The notes beneath the pieces were generated by a model. That model saw nothing but the letters and a program-made list of their open reading frames with translations. It was not told the origin of the DNA and searched no databases. Source: Oscillatoriophycideae cyanobacterium NC_groundwater_1537_Pr4_S-0.65um_50_18 (GTDB lineage Bacteria > Cyanobacteriota > Cyanobacteriia > Elainellales > Elainellaceae). Taken from it: a stretch of DNA of 64,000 nucleotides. The DNA is taken from positions 806,001 through 870,000 of the forward strand of contig JACQYI010000006.1 of the NCBI GenBank assembly GCA_016208305.1, written 5' to 3'. Every line of letters starts with the position of its first letter. The first letter of the stretch is position 1. The translations under genes were made by a program, and so were the position numbers. Shown here in pieces: positions 25,445 through 34,420 of this stretch.

Positions 25445-26110
25445 CTAGGCATTTGCTGCGCCACTGACGCGACTCACCTGAGCGCGATACAGCAATTTTT
25501 CGCCTTGCCGATAGCCCCTGTAACGAACCTTTACCCGATCGCCCTTTTCTGCACTGCCTTCTAGCAGCTGATGCATCTGCGGATCATAAGGCACCTCGGC
25601 ACCCACAGGCGCGATCGCCTCAACGCCCCAAGCTTGCAGCAATTGCTCTAGGGGACGGATAAAAGGTAAAAAATTCTTCGCCGGAAATTGGGGATTCTGC
25701 TGAGCCGCATAGGCTAGCGTTGGGAACTGAATCAGCCAAGATTCGAGCGATCGCAGACAGTTTTGCTGAAACTCATGCTGCAAAAGCTGCTGCTGTTGCT
25801 CCATTCGCGCCTTTAAGCGATCGTATTCTTGCTGTAGATGACTTTCCGCAGCCCCCGAAGACGCCTGCTGCGGCATCTGAAGACCCGAAAAATGGTCTAG
25901 CAACTCAGTTAAGGAAACTTGAAGCGCTTGACTGAGCCTGTATAGAGGCTCAGCCCGCATTTGGTCTGCTTGGCCTCGCCGCAACTGCTCTACCTGCCAG
26001 CTCGACACCTGTGCAGCGCGGCTGAGGGCTTTGAAGCTAGAAATGCCTACATCCTGCATGAGCGATCGCAATCGAGAGCTATGGCTGAGGTTGCGGCTAG
26101 GCTGTTCCAA
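25445..26110 (-). CDS. HTH domain fused to GrpE-like domain
   Basis: The 221-residue protein has two parts. Residues about 10-70 form an XRE-like helix-turn-helix: SRLRSLMQDVGISSFKALSRAA, VSSWQVEQLRRGQ, LYRLSQALQVSLTELL. After a Gln-rich coiled coil (about 85-115, DRLKARMEQQQQLLQHEFQQN), residues 120-221 resemble GrpE, ending in VGAEVPYDPQMHQLL and GDRVKVRYRGYRQGEKLLYRAQVSRV, which parallels the GrpE C-terminal GEPFDPNLHEAV / GY / RPAKV pattern. GrpE exchanges nucleotide on DnaK. A DNA-binding domain in front of a GrpE-like part is unusual, although I believe relatives exist in cyanobacteria. The start codon is TTG, and the usual dnaK/grpE neighbours are missing. Confidence 0.8.
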   Translation of the reverse strand: MEQPSRNLSHSSRLRSLMQDVGISSFKALSRAAQVSSWQVEQLRRGQADQMRAEPLYRLSQALQVSLTELLDHFSGLQMPQQASSGAAESHLQQEYDRLKARMEQQQQLLQHEFQQNCLRSLESWLIQFPTLAYAAQQNPQFPAKNFLPFIRPLEQLLQAWGVEAIAPVGAEVPYDPQMHQLLEGSAEKGDRVKVRYRGYRQGEKLLYRAQVSRVSGAANA

Positions 26111-26150
26111 GGCTATTATTCAACTTAGAAGATTCTGCGTGAAAAATTCC

Positions 26151-26348
26151 CTAGCTGGCTTTGAGAACGGGAATTGACAAGGCGCGGCGAGTATCGACAA
26201 AGCGGGCGACCTCATAACCGATTGTGCTTTCAGGCATTTGACGAAGAGATTCCAGGGTTTTGCTCAATTCTTCGTCTGATCTAGACTGAGTATAGATGGC
26301 CTCAGCAAGGTTCCGAAGGATTTCTCTGGGGATTCTTACCATTTGCAT
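26151..26348 (-). CDS. Small protein of unknown function
   Basis: A 65-residue protein with no signal or membrane segment: MQMVRIPREILRNLAEAI, then SRSDEELSKTLESLRQMPES, then TIGYEVARFVDTRRALSIPV. It is mostly helical by composition. I chose the ATG at 26348; another ATG lies two codons later. A TTG start at 26357 is possible too. It lies between rsmB and the HTH/GrpE-like gene, all on the minus strand. I do not recognise a family and name no function. Confidence 0.55.
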   Translation of the reverse strand: MQMVRIPREILRNLAEAIYTQSRSDEELSKTLESLRQMPESTIGYEVARFVDTRRALSIPVLKAS

Positions 26349-26404
26349 AATATCCAACCACGCTTTTCTTCTTACTAACTTAACTCAACTGGCGATTGAG
26401 TTTA

Positions 26405-27778
26405 CTAAATCTTTAAAAAACTACTTAACTGCGGTGAGCGACGCATTCTCACCATAAAGAAGCCATCCATGTTTTCCAGATGGGGCAGTACTTTGAGCCA
26501 TCCTTGGTCGGTCACAAATGCAGCTGCTGCATGGGTCAATTCGGGTCGCTCAATGTTCCAGTCGCCATTTCGCTCTAAAAAAGTTTGGACGATCGCTTCA
26601 TTTTCAGCCGGATGTAACGTACAGGTGGCGTAAACCAAGACACCTCCTGGCTTTACCCAAGTGGCTGCTTGGGTTAATAGTTCCCTTTGCAGTTGCGAAA
26701 GTTCCCGTACTGTTTCAGGCGTTTGCCGCCAGCGGGCATCGGCATGGCGATGGAGGGTGCCTAAGCCTGAACAAGGAGCATCTACCAAAACGCGATCGGC
26801 CTGTCCGATAAACTGAGACATCTCGCGGCTGTCGCCAACCTGAGTTTGAATAGACTGAAGCTGCAAACGGGAAGAGTTTTCATGCAGTTTTCGCAGCCGA
26901 GAAGCATGGCGATCGCAACCCCAGACAATGCCCCGATCCTGCATTAGCTCTGCCAGATGAGTCGTTTTGCCGCCCGGAGCCGCACAGGCATCAATCACCG
27001 TTTCTCCAGGCTGTGGTGCTAGCAGATGGCTCACCAATTGGGCACTGCTATCTTGCACCGTCCACCAGCCTTCTGCAAAACCAGGCATGTTATGAATTGC
27101 CCCTGCTCCAGGCGGCAATCGCAATGCCTGAGGCAAAGCCCCAACCCGGCAGACCTCAATGCCAGCCTCCTGAAATGCCGCTTCAACGGCTGTCAGGCTA
27201 GTCCGAAGGGGATTGATCCGCAAATCAATCTGGGGCGATCGGTTCAGCCATTCACAGAGCTGTTCGGTGGCGCGATCGCCAAACTGATCTATCCAGACCT
27301 GCACTATCCAATCGGGGTAGCTGTGCTGCACTGCAATGCGGCTAACCGGATCGACAGGCAAAAGCAGTGGATCGACGGTCGGCTCAGCGGCCATGAGGCG
27401 CACATACTGTCGCAATACCCCATTAACAAACCCTGCCAACCCGCTCAAACCATTAGTTTTGGTCAACTCTACTGCCGTGTCTACAGCCGCACTCGCCGGA
27501 ATATGATTTAGATAGCGAAGCTGATACAGTCCTAAATGCAAAATCAGCCGCAAATCTGGCGGCTGTTGCTGCGACTTTTTTGTAGCGAGCTGATCCACTA
27601 GTGCATCTAGTGTCCGTTGGCGGCGAATGCTGCCGTAGAGCAGTTCTGTAGCCAGACGGCGATCGTTTTCTGCTAATTTTGTTTGTCGCAGTGCCCGATC
27701 GAGCGCTACATCAGCAAAAGCACCCCGATGTACAGATCGCAGCGCCTCAAAAGCCACCTGTCGCGCTTCACCCTTCAT
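26405..27778 (-). CDS. rsmB: 16S rRNA (cytosine(967)-C5)-methyltransferase
   Basis: Methylates C967 of 16S rRNA with S-adenosylmethionine. The 457-residue protein has an N-terminal NusB-like RNA-binding domain (residues 1 to about 140, AFEALRSVHRGAFADVALDR, ELLYGSIRRQRTLD) and a C-terminal methyltransferase. AdoMet site: VIDACAAPGGKTTHLAELM. Catalytic residues: Cys in VDAPCSGLGTLHRHAD (motif IV) and Cys in YATCTLHPAENE (motif VI). Length and domain order match RsmB. It probably forms a minus-strand unit with the small gene at 26151. Confidence 0.96.
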   Translation of the reverse strand: MKGEARQVAFEALRSVHRGAFADVALDRALRQTKLAENDRRLATELLYGSIRRQRTLDALVDQLATKKSQQQPPDLRLILHLGLYQLRYLNHIPASAAVDTAVELTKTNGLSGLAGFVNGVLRQYVRLMAAEPTVDPLLLPVDPVSRIAVQHSYPDWIVQVWIDQFGDRATEQLCEWLNRSPQIDLRINPLRTSLTAVEAAFQEAGIEVCRVGALPQALRLPPGAGAIHNMPGFAEGWWTVQDSSAQLVSHLLAPQPGETVIDACAAPGGKTTHLAELMQDRGIVWGCDRHASRLRKLHENSSRLQLQSIQTQVGDSREMSQFIGQADRVLVDAPCSGLGTLHRHADARWRQTPETVRELSQLQRELLTQAATWVKPGGVLVYATCTLHPAENEAIVQTFLERNGDWNIERPELTHAAAAFVTDQGWLKVLPHLENMDGFFMVRMRRSPQLSSFLKI

Positions 27779-27820
27779 AAGCAGTCAATTAATGCCATTG
27801 TGATTTTTAAATTTTGCAAG

Positions 27821-27874
27821 ACCTATGGCTTGGGGAGGTACCACCCATAGGTGCCATATAACCCATAGGTGCCA
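27821..27874. repeat. Two direct copies of ACCCATAGGTGCCA with an inverted partner
   Basis: ACCCATAGGTGCCA occurs at 27843-27856 and again at 27861-27874, 18 bp apart. ACCTATGG, the inverse of CCATAGGT, is at 27821-27828. The block lies between rsmB and the multi-PAS kinase 3' end. The unit is close to the GTGCC core of the palindromic family (AAGTGCCAC follows at 27890). Confidence 0.6.
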
Positions 27875-28046
27875 CATGAAAAGTGCCACAGAAAGGGCGA
27901 TCGCCTTGTGGTGCCCTGCATCGCCTGTGCAAGTTCTATCCTACATTCCGTAGGTCTATACGGAGTTTAAAACCCAAACAAGGTAGATGTCTTCTGAGCA
28001 TCTCAGTCTGTGCCGCTCTCAAAAGACATTCACCGTACCATTGGCT

Positions 28047-31000
28047 TTAAAGGAAGGCTTCCACCTGCCGCACTGGGATCTCGACTATAAATTCCGCCCC
28101 TTGCCCAAGTGCAGAGACGCATTGCAAGGTGCCACCATGCCGCTCTGTGACAATTTGGTAGCTGATCGAAAGCCCCATACCCGTCCCTTTTCCGACGGGC
28201 TTTGTTGTAAAGAAAGGATCAAACAATCGGTTGAGCGTTTTCTCCGTCATGCCCCGGCCATTATCAGAAATACGAATGCTAACTTGCTGCCCCTCTGTGA
28301 TTGCAGTTTGAATATGAATCGTGGGGACAAAGGCTGGTTCGCACTGCGTTTCCTGGCTCTGCATTTCGTATCCTCGCTTACAGCTAACCACCGTTGGAGG
28401 AACCATAGCCTCTTCCAACGCATCGATCGCATTGGTCAACAAGTTCATAAACACTTGGTTGAGCTGCCCTGCATAGCATTCCACCATAGGCAGATCGCCG
28501 TAAGCTTTAACCACTTCAATGGCAGGGCGGTTGGGGCTAGGCTTGAGGCGGCTTTGCAAAATCATCAGCGTGCTGTCAATGCCTTCATGAATATCGACCG
28601 ATTTCATATCAGCCTCATCCATGCGCGAGAAGGTTCTTAGCGAGGCCACAATCCCTTGAATCCGATCGGCTCCAACCCGCATAGAGCTAATTAGCTTGGG
28701 CAAATCTTCCAGCAGGAAAGCGAGATCGATCGCCTCCATTTGGCTTTGAATTTCTGCCACTGGCTCCGGATAGTGGGTTTGGTAGAGCTGGATCAAGTGC
28801 AGCAAGTTTTGAGTGTACTCGCTGGCATGGTTAAGATTGCCGAAAATAAAGCCTACAGGATTGTTGATTTCGTGGGCTACCCCAGCCACAAGCTGCCCCA
28901 ACGACGACATCTTTTCACTTTGAATGAGCTGTGTTTGGGTATGCTGAAGCTCGCGCAACGTGTTTTGTAAATCGTTTGCTTGCAGACGATACTGAGCTTC
29001 CGATTGCTCCAGCGCAGCCTGAACCCGTTTGCGATCGCTAATGTCTCGCACGTTTGCCAGCACCACATCTTGGTTATTGAGGCTCATTTTACACAGCGCT
29101 ACCTCAACATCAAATGTTTCGCCATTGTGCGGGCGCTGAGCCAACCATTCAAACCGAGCCGTTTGACCGCTCAGAGCGCGTTGCCAAAGCTGTTGCAGTT
29201 GGTCAAAACGGTTCTCTGGAGCTGAGTAGTCCGACTTGATAGAGAGCTGAGTCGCTTCAGCGGCAGAAACGCCATACATTTCCAGCGCGCGATTATTGAC
29301 ATCTAGGATAGAACCATCCTCTGCCTGAATGAAAATAGCATCATAAACATTGTTGAATATGGTTCGCAGATTATGTTCAGACTTGCGCAAGGCTTCTTCT
29401 GCCCGCTTGCGATCGCTGATATCCATCATTGCGCCCACAATACCAATCATCTGCCCAGCCTCATCGACGATGACATTAGACCGCAGCAAAACGGATAAAG
29501 GACGACCCGTTAAAGAGCGCATCTCGACTTCGCCCATCCACTGTTGACCGTCAGCCACAGATTGCAGCACTGTCTCTGCAATAGCGGGGTCAGCAAATAT
29601 ATTTGGAATTCCTCCGGCTTGGCAGAACTGCTCTGCGGTTTCGCAGTCAAATAGTCTAGAAAAAGCGGGATTTTGGTAAATATGGGTTCTAGAGGCATTG
29701 GCAATGCCGATCGCATCACCCGAACATTCGACCGCTCGCTTATAAAGCCTCAAATCTTGCTCAATCCGAATGCGATCGGTAATGTCTTCAAACATCAGCA
29801 AAATGCCAACAATGTTGCCCTCAGCATCATAGAGCGGCAGCTTATTGGTATCGAGCCAAACGCTCTTACCCCCCGCTTGCAGCTGAGGCTCAACAACATG
29901 AAGCATGGGCGTACCCGTCTTCATCACCTGGAGATCGCACTCCCGATAGAAGTCGGCTCTGCCCTCTTCCCAGCCCAGTCTGTCAGCCAAGTCATAATCA
30001 TTAATGCCCACAATATCTTGAGGCGTTGCGACCCTCGAAACCTTAGCCATATTTTTGTTGCAGCCAAGATAAACTGAGTTGCGATCTTTCCAGGCAATCA
30101 GTTGCGGGATGGTATCCATCACTAGCTGCAATAGCTGCTTAGAGTCGCGTAGATCATCTTCTACCTGTTTGCGATCGGTAAAATCTACCACCAATCCATC
30201 CCAGATGGTTGAGCCATCGGCTTGGCGCTCAGGGCGAGCAATTCCTTTTACCCATCGATATTTAGGGGTGCCGTCTGCTTGCGCTCCATACTGACTACGC
30301 CCTGTCCATTCCCAAGGTTGCAGCGTCTCAGCAGAGCGTTTGACCGCAACATCAAACATTCGGCGCTCGTCAGGATGAATCAGATCAAGAACCAAGTGAG
30401 CATTGGCCTGTAGATCTTCTGGTTCAAGGCCGTAGAGTTCTCTGGAAAAACTGCTGACATAGGGGAAGGAAACTTCACCTTCTGGAGTCATGCGGAACTG
30501 ATAGATCATGCCCGGTATGTTGGCAACCACCCGTTGAAAGCGAGCCTCACTCTGGCGCAAAGCATCCGCAGCACGTTTGCGATCGGTAATGTCTTCGGTC
30601 AGCAGCAGTAGGTATTCTGGATTACCTTCAGCATCTGGAATAACAGTCTTCTGCGTGTGAAAGATGCGCATCTCGCCATTGGCGATTGTGATTTCTTCCT
30701 CAGCAATATCCAACATCTGGCCACTGCTCAAAACCGTTTGATCCTGGGAGGTAAAAATTTCTGCCTGCCAAGCCGGGTAAAAGTCACAGTCTGTTTTGCC
30801 CAGCACTTCACTAGCTAGGCGGCCCTTGATTTTCTCTGCACCGACATTCCACAACACATAGCGCAGGTTTTGAGCATCTTTGGCAATCACCCCGATCGGC
30901 AAATTCTTCAGCACCGATTCTAAAAATGTCCGAGTTTTCTGGAGTTCCAACTCGGCTTGCTTGCGTAGGGTAATATCGCTAGCGGTTCCCGTTGCACCTA

Positions 31001-33566
31001 TGACTTGGCCGTTTTCATCTCGCAGGGCTGTTGCGTTAAACGCCAGATAAACCTCTCTACCCTCTTTTGTGATGTAGAGGGTTTCGTACTGCATAATGGG
31101 CTGCCCTGCCAATACCCGTTGAAAAGTAGCCCTGTCTTTTTTAATTTGCTTTTCGGGTTGAAAATCGCTGAAAGGGCGACCCAGCATTTCCTCTGGTTTG
31201 TAGCCAAATATCTTCTGCACAACAGGGTTGACAAAGGTATAGCGGCCTTCCTGATCGACCGACCAGATCAAGTCTTGAGAAGTGTCTACCAGAATGCGGT
31301 ACTTATGTTCGCTAGCAGCGAGAGCGGTTTCAGTGCGCTTGCGATCGGTAATATCCTCAAACGAGCCAAACACCCCAAAGACTTCTCCCCGATCATCCAG
31401 CATAGGCAGCTTGCTCGTTCTCACCCAGACCAGCGCACCATCTTTTCGAGTGCAAGCTTCCTCAAAATTGAGGCGTGGCGTATTCGACTCCATGACGGCG
31501 GCATCGTCAGCCCGGTAGAGCGGCGCGATCTGCTTCCAAGGCAGCTCAAAATCATTTTTACCAATAATTTGTTCGGGTGAGTCTAGTCCTGCGTCTTGGG
31601 CAAACCTTTTGTTACAACCCAAGTAATTAAAATTCCTATCTTTCCAAAACACGCGCTGGGGCAGAGTGTCAAACACAATGTCCATCATTTGTTTTGATTC
31701 CCGTAGCTGGGTTTCAACATACCGCCGTTCTTGGACTTCCTGCTCTAGCTGCGCCACAATCTGCTGGAGTTCGATCGTGCGTTCTTCGACCCTTAGCTCT
31801 AGCTGTTCTTTGGCCTGTTGCAGTAGCAGTTCCGATCGTTTGCGATCGGTAATATCTCGAATTGTGGCAATGAGAAATCGATTGCCAGAAGCATCTTGAA
31901 AGCAGGTTTTTTTCGTCGAGATGTACCGACAATGACCTTCGGGGTCAGTCAAAACTTCCTCGTTAACATTTTCTTCTCCGGTAGCCAGCACAAGGCTATC
32001 TTTCTCCCAAAACACAGCAGCTTGCTCTGGAGGGAGAAAATCGTAATCTGACTTACCTATCAGTTCTTCAGAGCTATGACCCATCAAGGCGCACAGAGCA
32101 TCATTCACCAGCACCCAACGATGGTGTTCATCTTTGACAAAAATTGGATCAGAAGTTCCGTTGAGAACGCTGTCCAAAAAGATTTGAGAGGTGCGAATTT
32201 GCTGCTCGATTAGACGGCGTTCGGTAATGTCGTCATACATACAAAGCACGCCAACGACGGTGCCTTGAGCATCATGTAGCGGAAATTTGCTGTAGTCTAG
32301 CCAAACTTCCTGATTTTCTGCATTTTGGAACGGTTCCACCACATGCATGAGGGGCGTGTCAGAAGCGATGACTTGGGCATCGATGGCGCGAAACTGCTCT
32401 GCTTCTTCTTTTGACCAGGCAAAATCATAATCCGTTTTGCCAATCACGCCGCTAGGAGACTTCAAACCACAAGCTTTCGCAAAGTTTTGATTACACCCCA
32501 AAAAGACCGACTGGCAATCTTTCCAGAAAATAAACTGCGGGATGGTGTTGATGACCGATTGTAGAATTTCTTGTGATTTACCCAGATCGGTTTCAGTGCG
32601 TTTGCGATCGTTAATGTCTCTAAAATCGACGGATAGCCCATCCTCAAACGGGTAGGCGTGAACTTCAAACCAGGTTTCTAAGGGCGGATAGTAGGCTTCA
32701 AAGGCTACAGGCAGGTTTTCAGCCATCGCCTTGTGATAGGCGCTATAGAAGGCAGAGTCGATCGCCTCAGGAAACTCATCCCAAATGTTTTGTCCCAGCA
32801 AATCGGCCTCTCGCCGCTTGAGCAAACTTCCAGCCTTGGCATTCACATAGGTAAATTGCCACTGATGATTCAAGCTAAAGAAAGCATCGCCCAAGCTGCC
32901 TAAGATATTGGTAACTGCTTGGGTAGACTGTTGCAGCTCTTTTTCTGCCTGGTGCCGCTGAGTAATGTCTAGCGCCATTGAGATAGCACCCGTAGCGACT
33001 CCGGCTGCATTAAAAACGGGAGCACTGTACCACTCGCAGGTCAGCACCCGACCGTCCTTTGTCATGTTTTGGTTAATGGTGCGACTGCCTTGCTCCCCGT
33101 TTCCTGGCTTACTGCTAAACAAGTTGCCTATCAACTGCTCAATTTGCGATCGCAGTTCGGGCGGAACCGTGACCTCAAAAATTGGCAGACCCAAAACTTC
33201 GGGTTTGCTGTAGCCAAACATCTCGACTGCGGCTGCGTTCCAATCTGTGATCTCGAAGGCAGTATTCATTTCAACCACTGCGATCGGATTATATTCAATC
33301 AGCCGAGACCATTTGTGCTGTGACGTTGCCCAAACATCTGGCAGTTGTTGAAGGGAGGTTTTTGGAATCGGGGGTTCAAGCTGCCGCTGATGCTTGGCAT
33401 TTGACAACCTTTGTAGGGAGGTGGCGGCGGCAAACCCCAGGCAAACCATACCGACGCAGACAATAGCCATTGCGCCAATGTAGGAATAGGGAAATCCCTG
33501 CAAGCAGTCGGGCATCGACAAAGACTCAGCTAGAAGAGTCAAGGCAACCAGAGAAATTTCAACCAT
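28047..33566 (-). CDS. Giant hybrid-sensor-like histidine kinase with eleven PAS domains
   Basis: A single 1839-residue two-component sensor. The N-terminus has two hydrophobic stretches (about residues 1-18 and 25-48), then PAS modules in tandem. Each PAS/PAC ends with the signature D-I-T-D-R-K or a variant (DITQRHQ, DINDRK, DITERR, DITDRK x3, DITLRK, DFTDRK, DITDRI, DISDRK x2): eleven in all. Between modules 4 and 5 a coiled coil QLELRVEERTIELQQIVAQ occurs. The kinase core has the H-box GQLVAGVAHEINNPVG (His1565), N-box FMNLLTNAIDALE, G1 ISDNGRGM and G2 GKGTGMGLSIS. No receiver domain is fused, and no response regulator is adjacent. Modules 3, 5 and 9 resemble each other (WKDRNSVYLGCNK-like), suggesting internal duplication. 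Confidence 0.95.
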   Translation of the reverse strand: MVEISLVALTLLAESLSMPDCLQGFPYSYIGAMAIVCVGMVCLGFAAATSLQRLSNAKHQRQLEPPIPKTSLQQLPDVWATSQHKWSRLIEYNPIAVVEMNTAFEITDWNAAAVEMFGYSKPEVLGLPIFEVTVPPELRSQIEQLIGNLFSSKPGNGEQGSRTINQNMTKDGRVLTCEWYSAPVFNAAGVATGAISMALDITQRHQAEKELQQSTQAVTNILGSLGDAFFSLNHQWQFTYVNAKAGSLLKRREADLLGQNIWDEFPEAIDSAFYSAYHKAMAENLPVAFEAYYPPLETWFEVHAYPFEDGLSVDFRDINDRKRTETDLGKSQEILQSVINTIPQFIFWKDCQSVFLGCNQNFAKACGLKSPSGVIGKTDYDFAWSKEEAEQFRAIDAQVIASDTPLMHVVEPFQNAENQEVWLDYSKFPLHDAQGTVVGVLCMYDDITERRLIEQQIRTSQIFLDSVLNGTSDPIFVKDEHHRWVLVNDALCALMGHSSEELIGKSDYDFLPPEQAAVFWEKDSLVLATGEENVNEEVLTDPEGHCRYISTKKTCFQDASGNRFLIATIRDITDRKRSELLLQQAKEQLELRVEERTIELQQIVAQLEQEVQERRYVETQLRESKQMMDIVFDTLPQRVFWKDRNFNYLGCNKRFAQDAGLDSPEQIIGKNDFELPWKQIAPLYRADDAAVMESNTPRLNFEEACTRKDGALVWVRTSKLPMLDDRGEVFGVFGSFEDITDRKRTETALAASEHKYRILVDTSQDLIWSVDQEGRYTFVNPVVQKIFGYKPEEMLGRPFSDFQPEKQIKKDRATFQRVLAGQPIMQYETLYITKEGREVYLAFNATALRDENGQVIGATGTASDITLRKQAELELQKTRTFLESVLKNLPIGVIAKDAQNLRYVLWNVGAEKIKGRLASEVLGKTDCDFYPAWQAEIFTSQDQTVLSSGQMLDIAEEEITIANGEMRIFHTQKTVIPDAEGNPEYLLLLTEDITDRKRAADALRQSEARFQRVVANIPGMIYQFRMTPEGEVSFPYVSSFSRELYGLEPEDLQANAHLVLDLIHPDERRMFDVAVKRSAETLQPWEWTGRSQYGAQADGTPKYRWVKGIARPERQADGSTIWDGLVVDFTDRKQVEDDLRDSKQLLQLVMDTIPQLIAWKDRNSVYLGCNKNMAKVSRVATPQDIVGINDYDLADRLGWEEGRADFYRECDLQVMKTGTPMLHVVEPQLQAGGKSVWLDTNKLPLYDAEGNIVGILLMFEDITDRIRIEQDLRLYKRAVECSGDAIGIANASRTHIYQNPAFSRLFDCETAEQFCQAGGIPNIFADPAIAETVLQSVADGQQWMGEVEMRSLTGRPLSVLLRSNVIVDEAGQMIGIVGAMMDISDRKRAEEALRKSEHNLRTIFNNVYDAIFIQAEDGSILDVNNRALEMYGVSAAEATQLSIKSDYSAPENRFDQLQQLWQRALSGQTARFEWLAQRPHNGETFDVEVALCKMSLNNQDVVLANVRDISDRKRVQAALEQSEAQYRLQANDLQNTLRELQHTQTQLIQSEKMSSLGQLVAGVAHEINNPVGFIFGNLNHASEYTQNLLHLIQLYQTHYPEPVAEIQSQMEAIDLAFLLEDLPKLISSMRVGADRIQGIVASLRTFSRMDEADMKSVDIHEGIDSTLMILQSRLKPSPNRPAIEVVKAYGDLPMVECYAGQLNQVFMNLLTNAIDALEEAMVPPTVVSCKRGYEMQSQETQCEPAFVPTIHIQTAITEGQQVSIRISDNGRGMTEKTLNRLFDPFFTTKPVGKGTGMGLSISYQIVTERHGGTLQCVSALGQGAEFIVEIPVRQVEAFL

Positions 33567-33938
33567 TGGGATTCAATACCATTGCAGTGAGGGCAATCTC
33601 CTGCTAGCCACATCTATCATCCAGGAGAAATATCATAAGGATGGTCATTATATTGACATTAAGGTAGATCTCTGAAGAGAAGATAGGTCAGTGAAGAAAA
33701 GATTCATAAATCACGTTTTTCTTCAAAGAAGAAAAAATTAGCTATGAAAATTTTTACTCAAATTTTTACTCGGAAAGGATTGCACGAGCCTAGAGTTCCA
33801 CTAATTTCACCTTTCTATCATGATTTTTATCGTTAGACTGGGGCTTCGGTACTCCTGAAAGGGTGGGCTTCAATGTTGGCTGAATCTTTAACAATCAGGC
33901 ATTCCACTGTGTTTCCTATGCGATCGATCTAGAAAAAA
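33567..33938. other. Gap without a gene between the PAS kinase and 33939
   Basis: This 372-bp divergent intergenic space must hold the promoters for the kinase (minus strand) and the coiled-coil gene (plus strand). TTGACA occurs at 33653-33658 on the plus strand, but no good -10 follows at 17 bp. A weak inverted repeat TGAAGAAAA/TTTTCTTCA is at 33692-33725. I see no RNA gene or coding sequence. Confidence 0.6.
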
Positions 33939-34346
33939 ATGATAAAGCTCCTGTTAAAGCTATTGACTCAGTCCGGATGGCTGCTTAGCGGATTGATGCT
34001 AACCTTGGCGCTACTCTATCAGCAGTTTGAGCCGCAGCCAACGATCGCCCAAACTAACCTGGCTCAATCTACGACTCAGCTCGAATCAAGAGTGTCGCGG
34101 CTAGAGTCAGAAAATACGACCTTGCGATCGCAGATTAGCCAACTGCAAAACAGCGTGTCACGGCTGAGCAGAAATACAGGCGTTGAGCTTCCGCCAGCGC
34201 CCATTTCCACTTCAGTCAGTGGTTCAGGCTTAGCCGATGATCCTGTCTTTAAACGGTTGGCAACCTTGGTCATTGAACTCAAAGAGCGGGTCGTAGCCGT
34301 AGAGGAGGAGCTATCTAGCTTAGGCAGATCAACTGCGCCACGCTAG
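33939..34346 (+). CDS. Membrane-anchored coiled-coil protein, unknown
   Basis: This 135-residue protein has an N-terminal membrane helix (WLLSGLMLTLALLYQQFE, about residues 14-31), probably a signal anchor, followed by a Gln/Ser/Thr linker. Then comes a clear coiled coil of heptads, LESRVSRLESENTTLRSQISQLQNSVSRL, about residues 48-76. A second helical segment, FKRLATLVIELKERVVAVEEELSSL, closes the protein. It resembles short spacers or periplasmic coiled coils with no known function. It is divergent from the PAS kinase and is followed by the FMN protein gene 74 bp later. Confidence 0.7.
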   Translation: MIKLLLKLLTQSGWLLSGLMLTLALLYQQFEPQPTIAQTNLAQSTTQLESRVSRLESENTTLRSQISQLQNSVSRLSRNTGVELPPAPISTSVSGSGLADDPVFKRLATLVIELKERVVAVEEELSSLGRSTAPR

Positions 34347-34420
34347 TCAATTCAGGCTTACCTTTTTGCAGAAAGTAATTCCACAGATTTAGCATTTTTT
34401 TACAGCTTTAGCCGTGATCC

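Noticed and set aside
27026-27511. Plus-strand open frame opposite rsmB
   Set aside because: It is antisense to the methyltransferase and NusB-like region of rsmB and carries no recognisable protein pattern.
27987-28640. Long plus-strand open frame of over 200 codons opposite the kinase 3' end
   Set aside because: It lies almost wholly antisense to the HisKA/ATPase part of the PAS kinase, which has all family motifs. Its translation shows no domain and reflects codon bias of the opposite strand.
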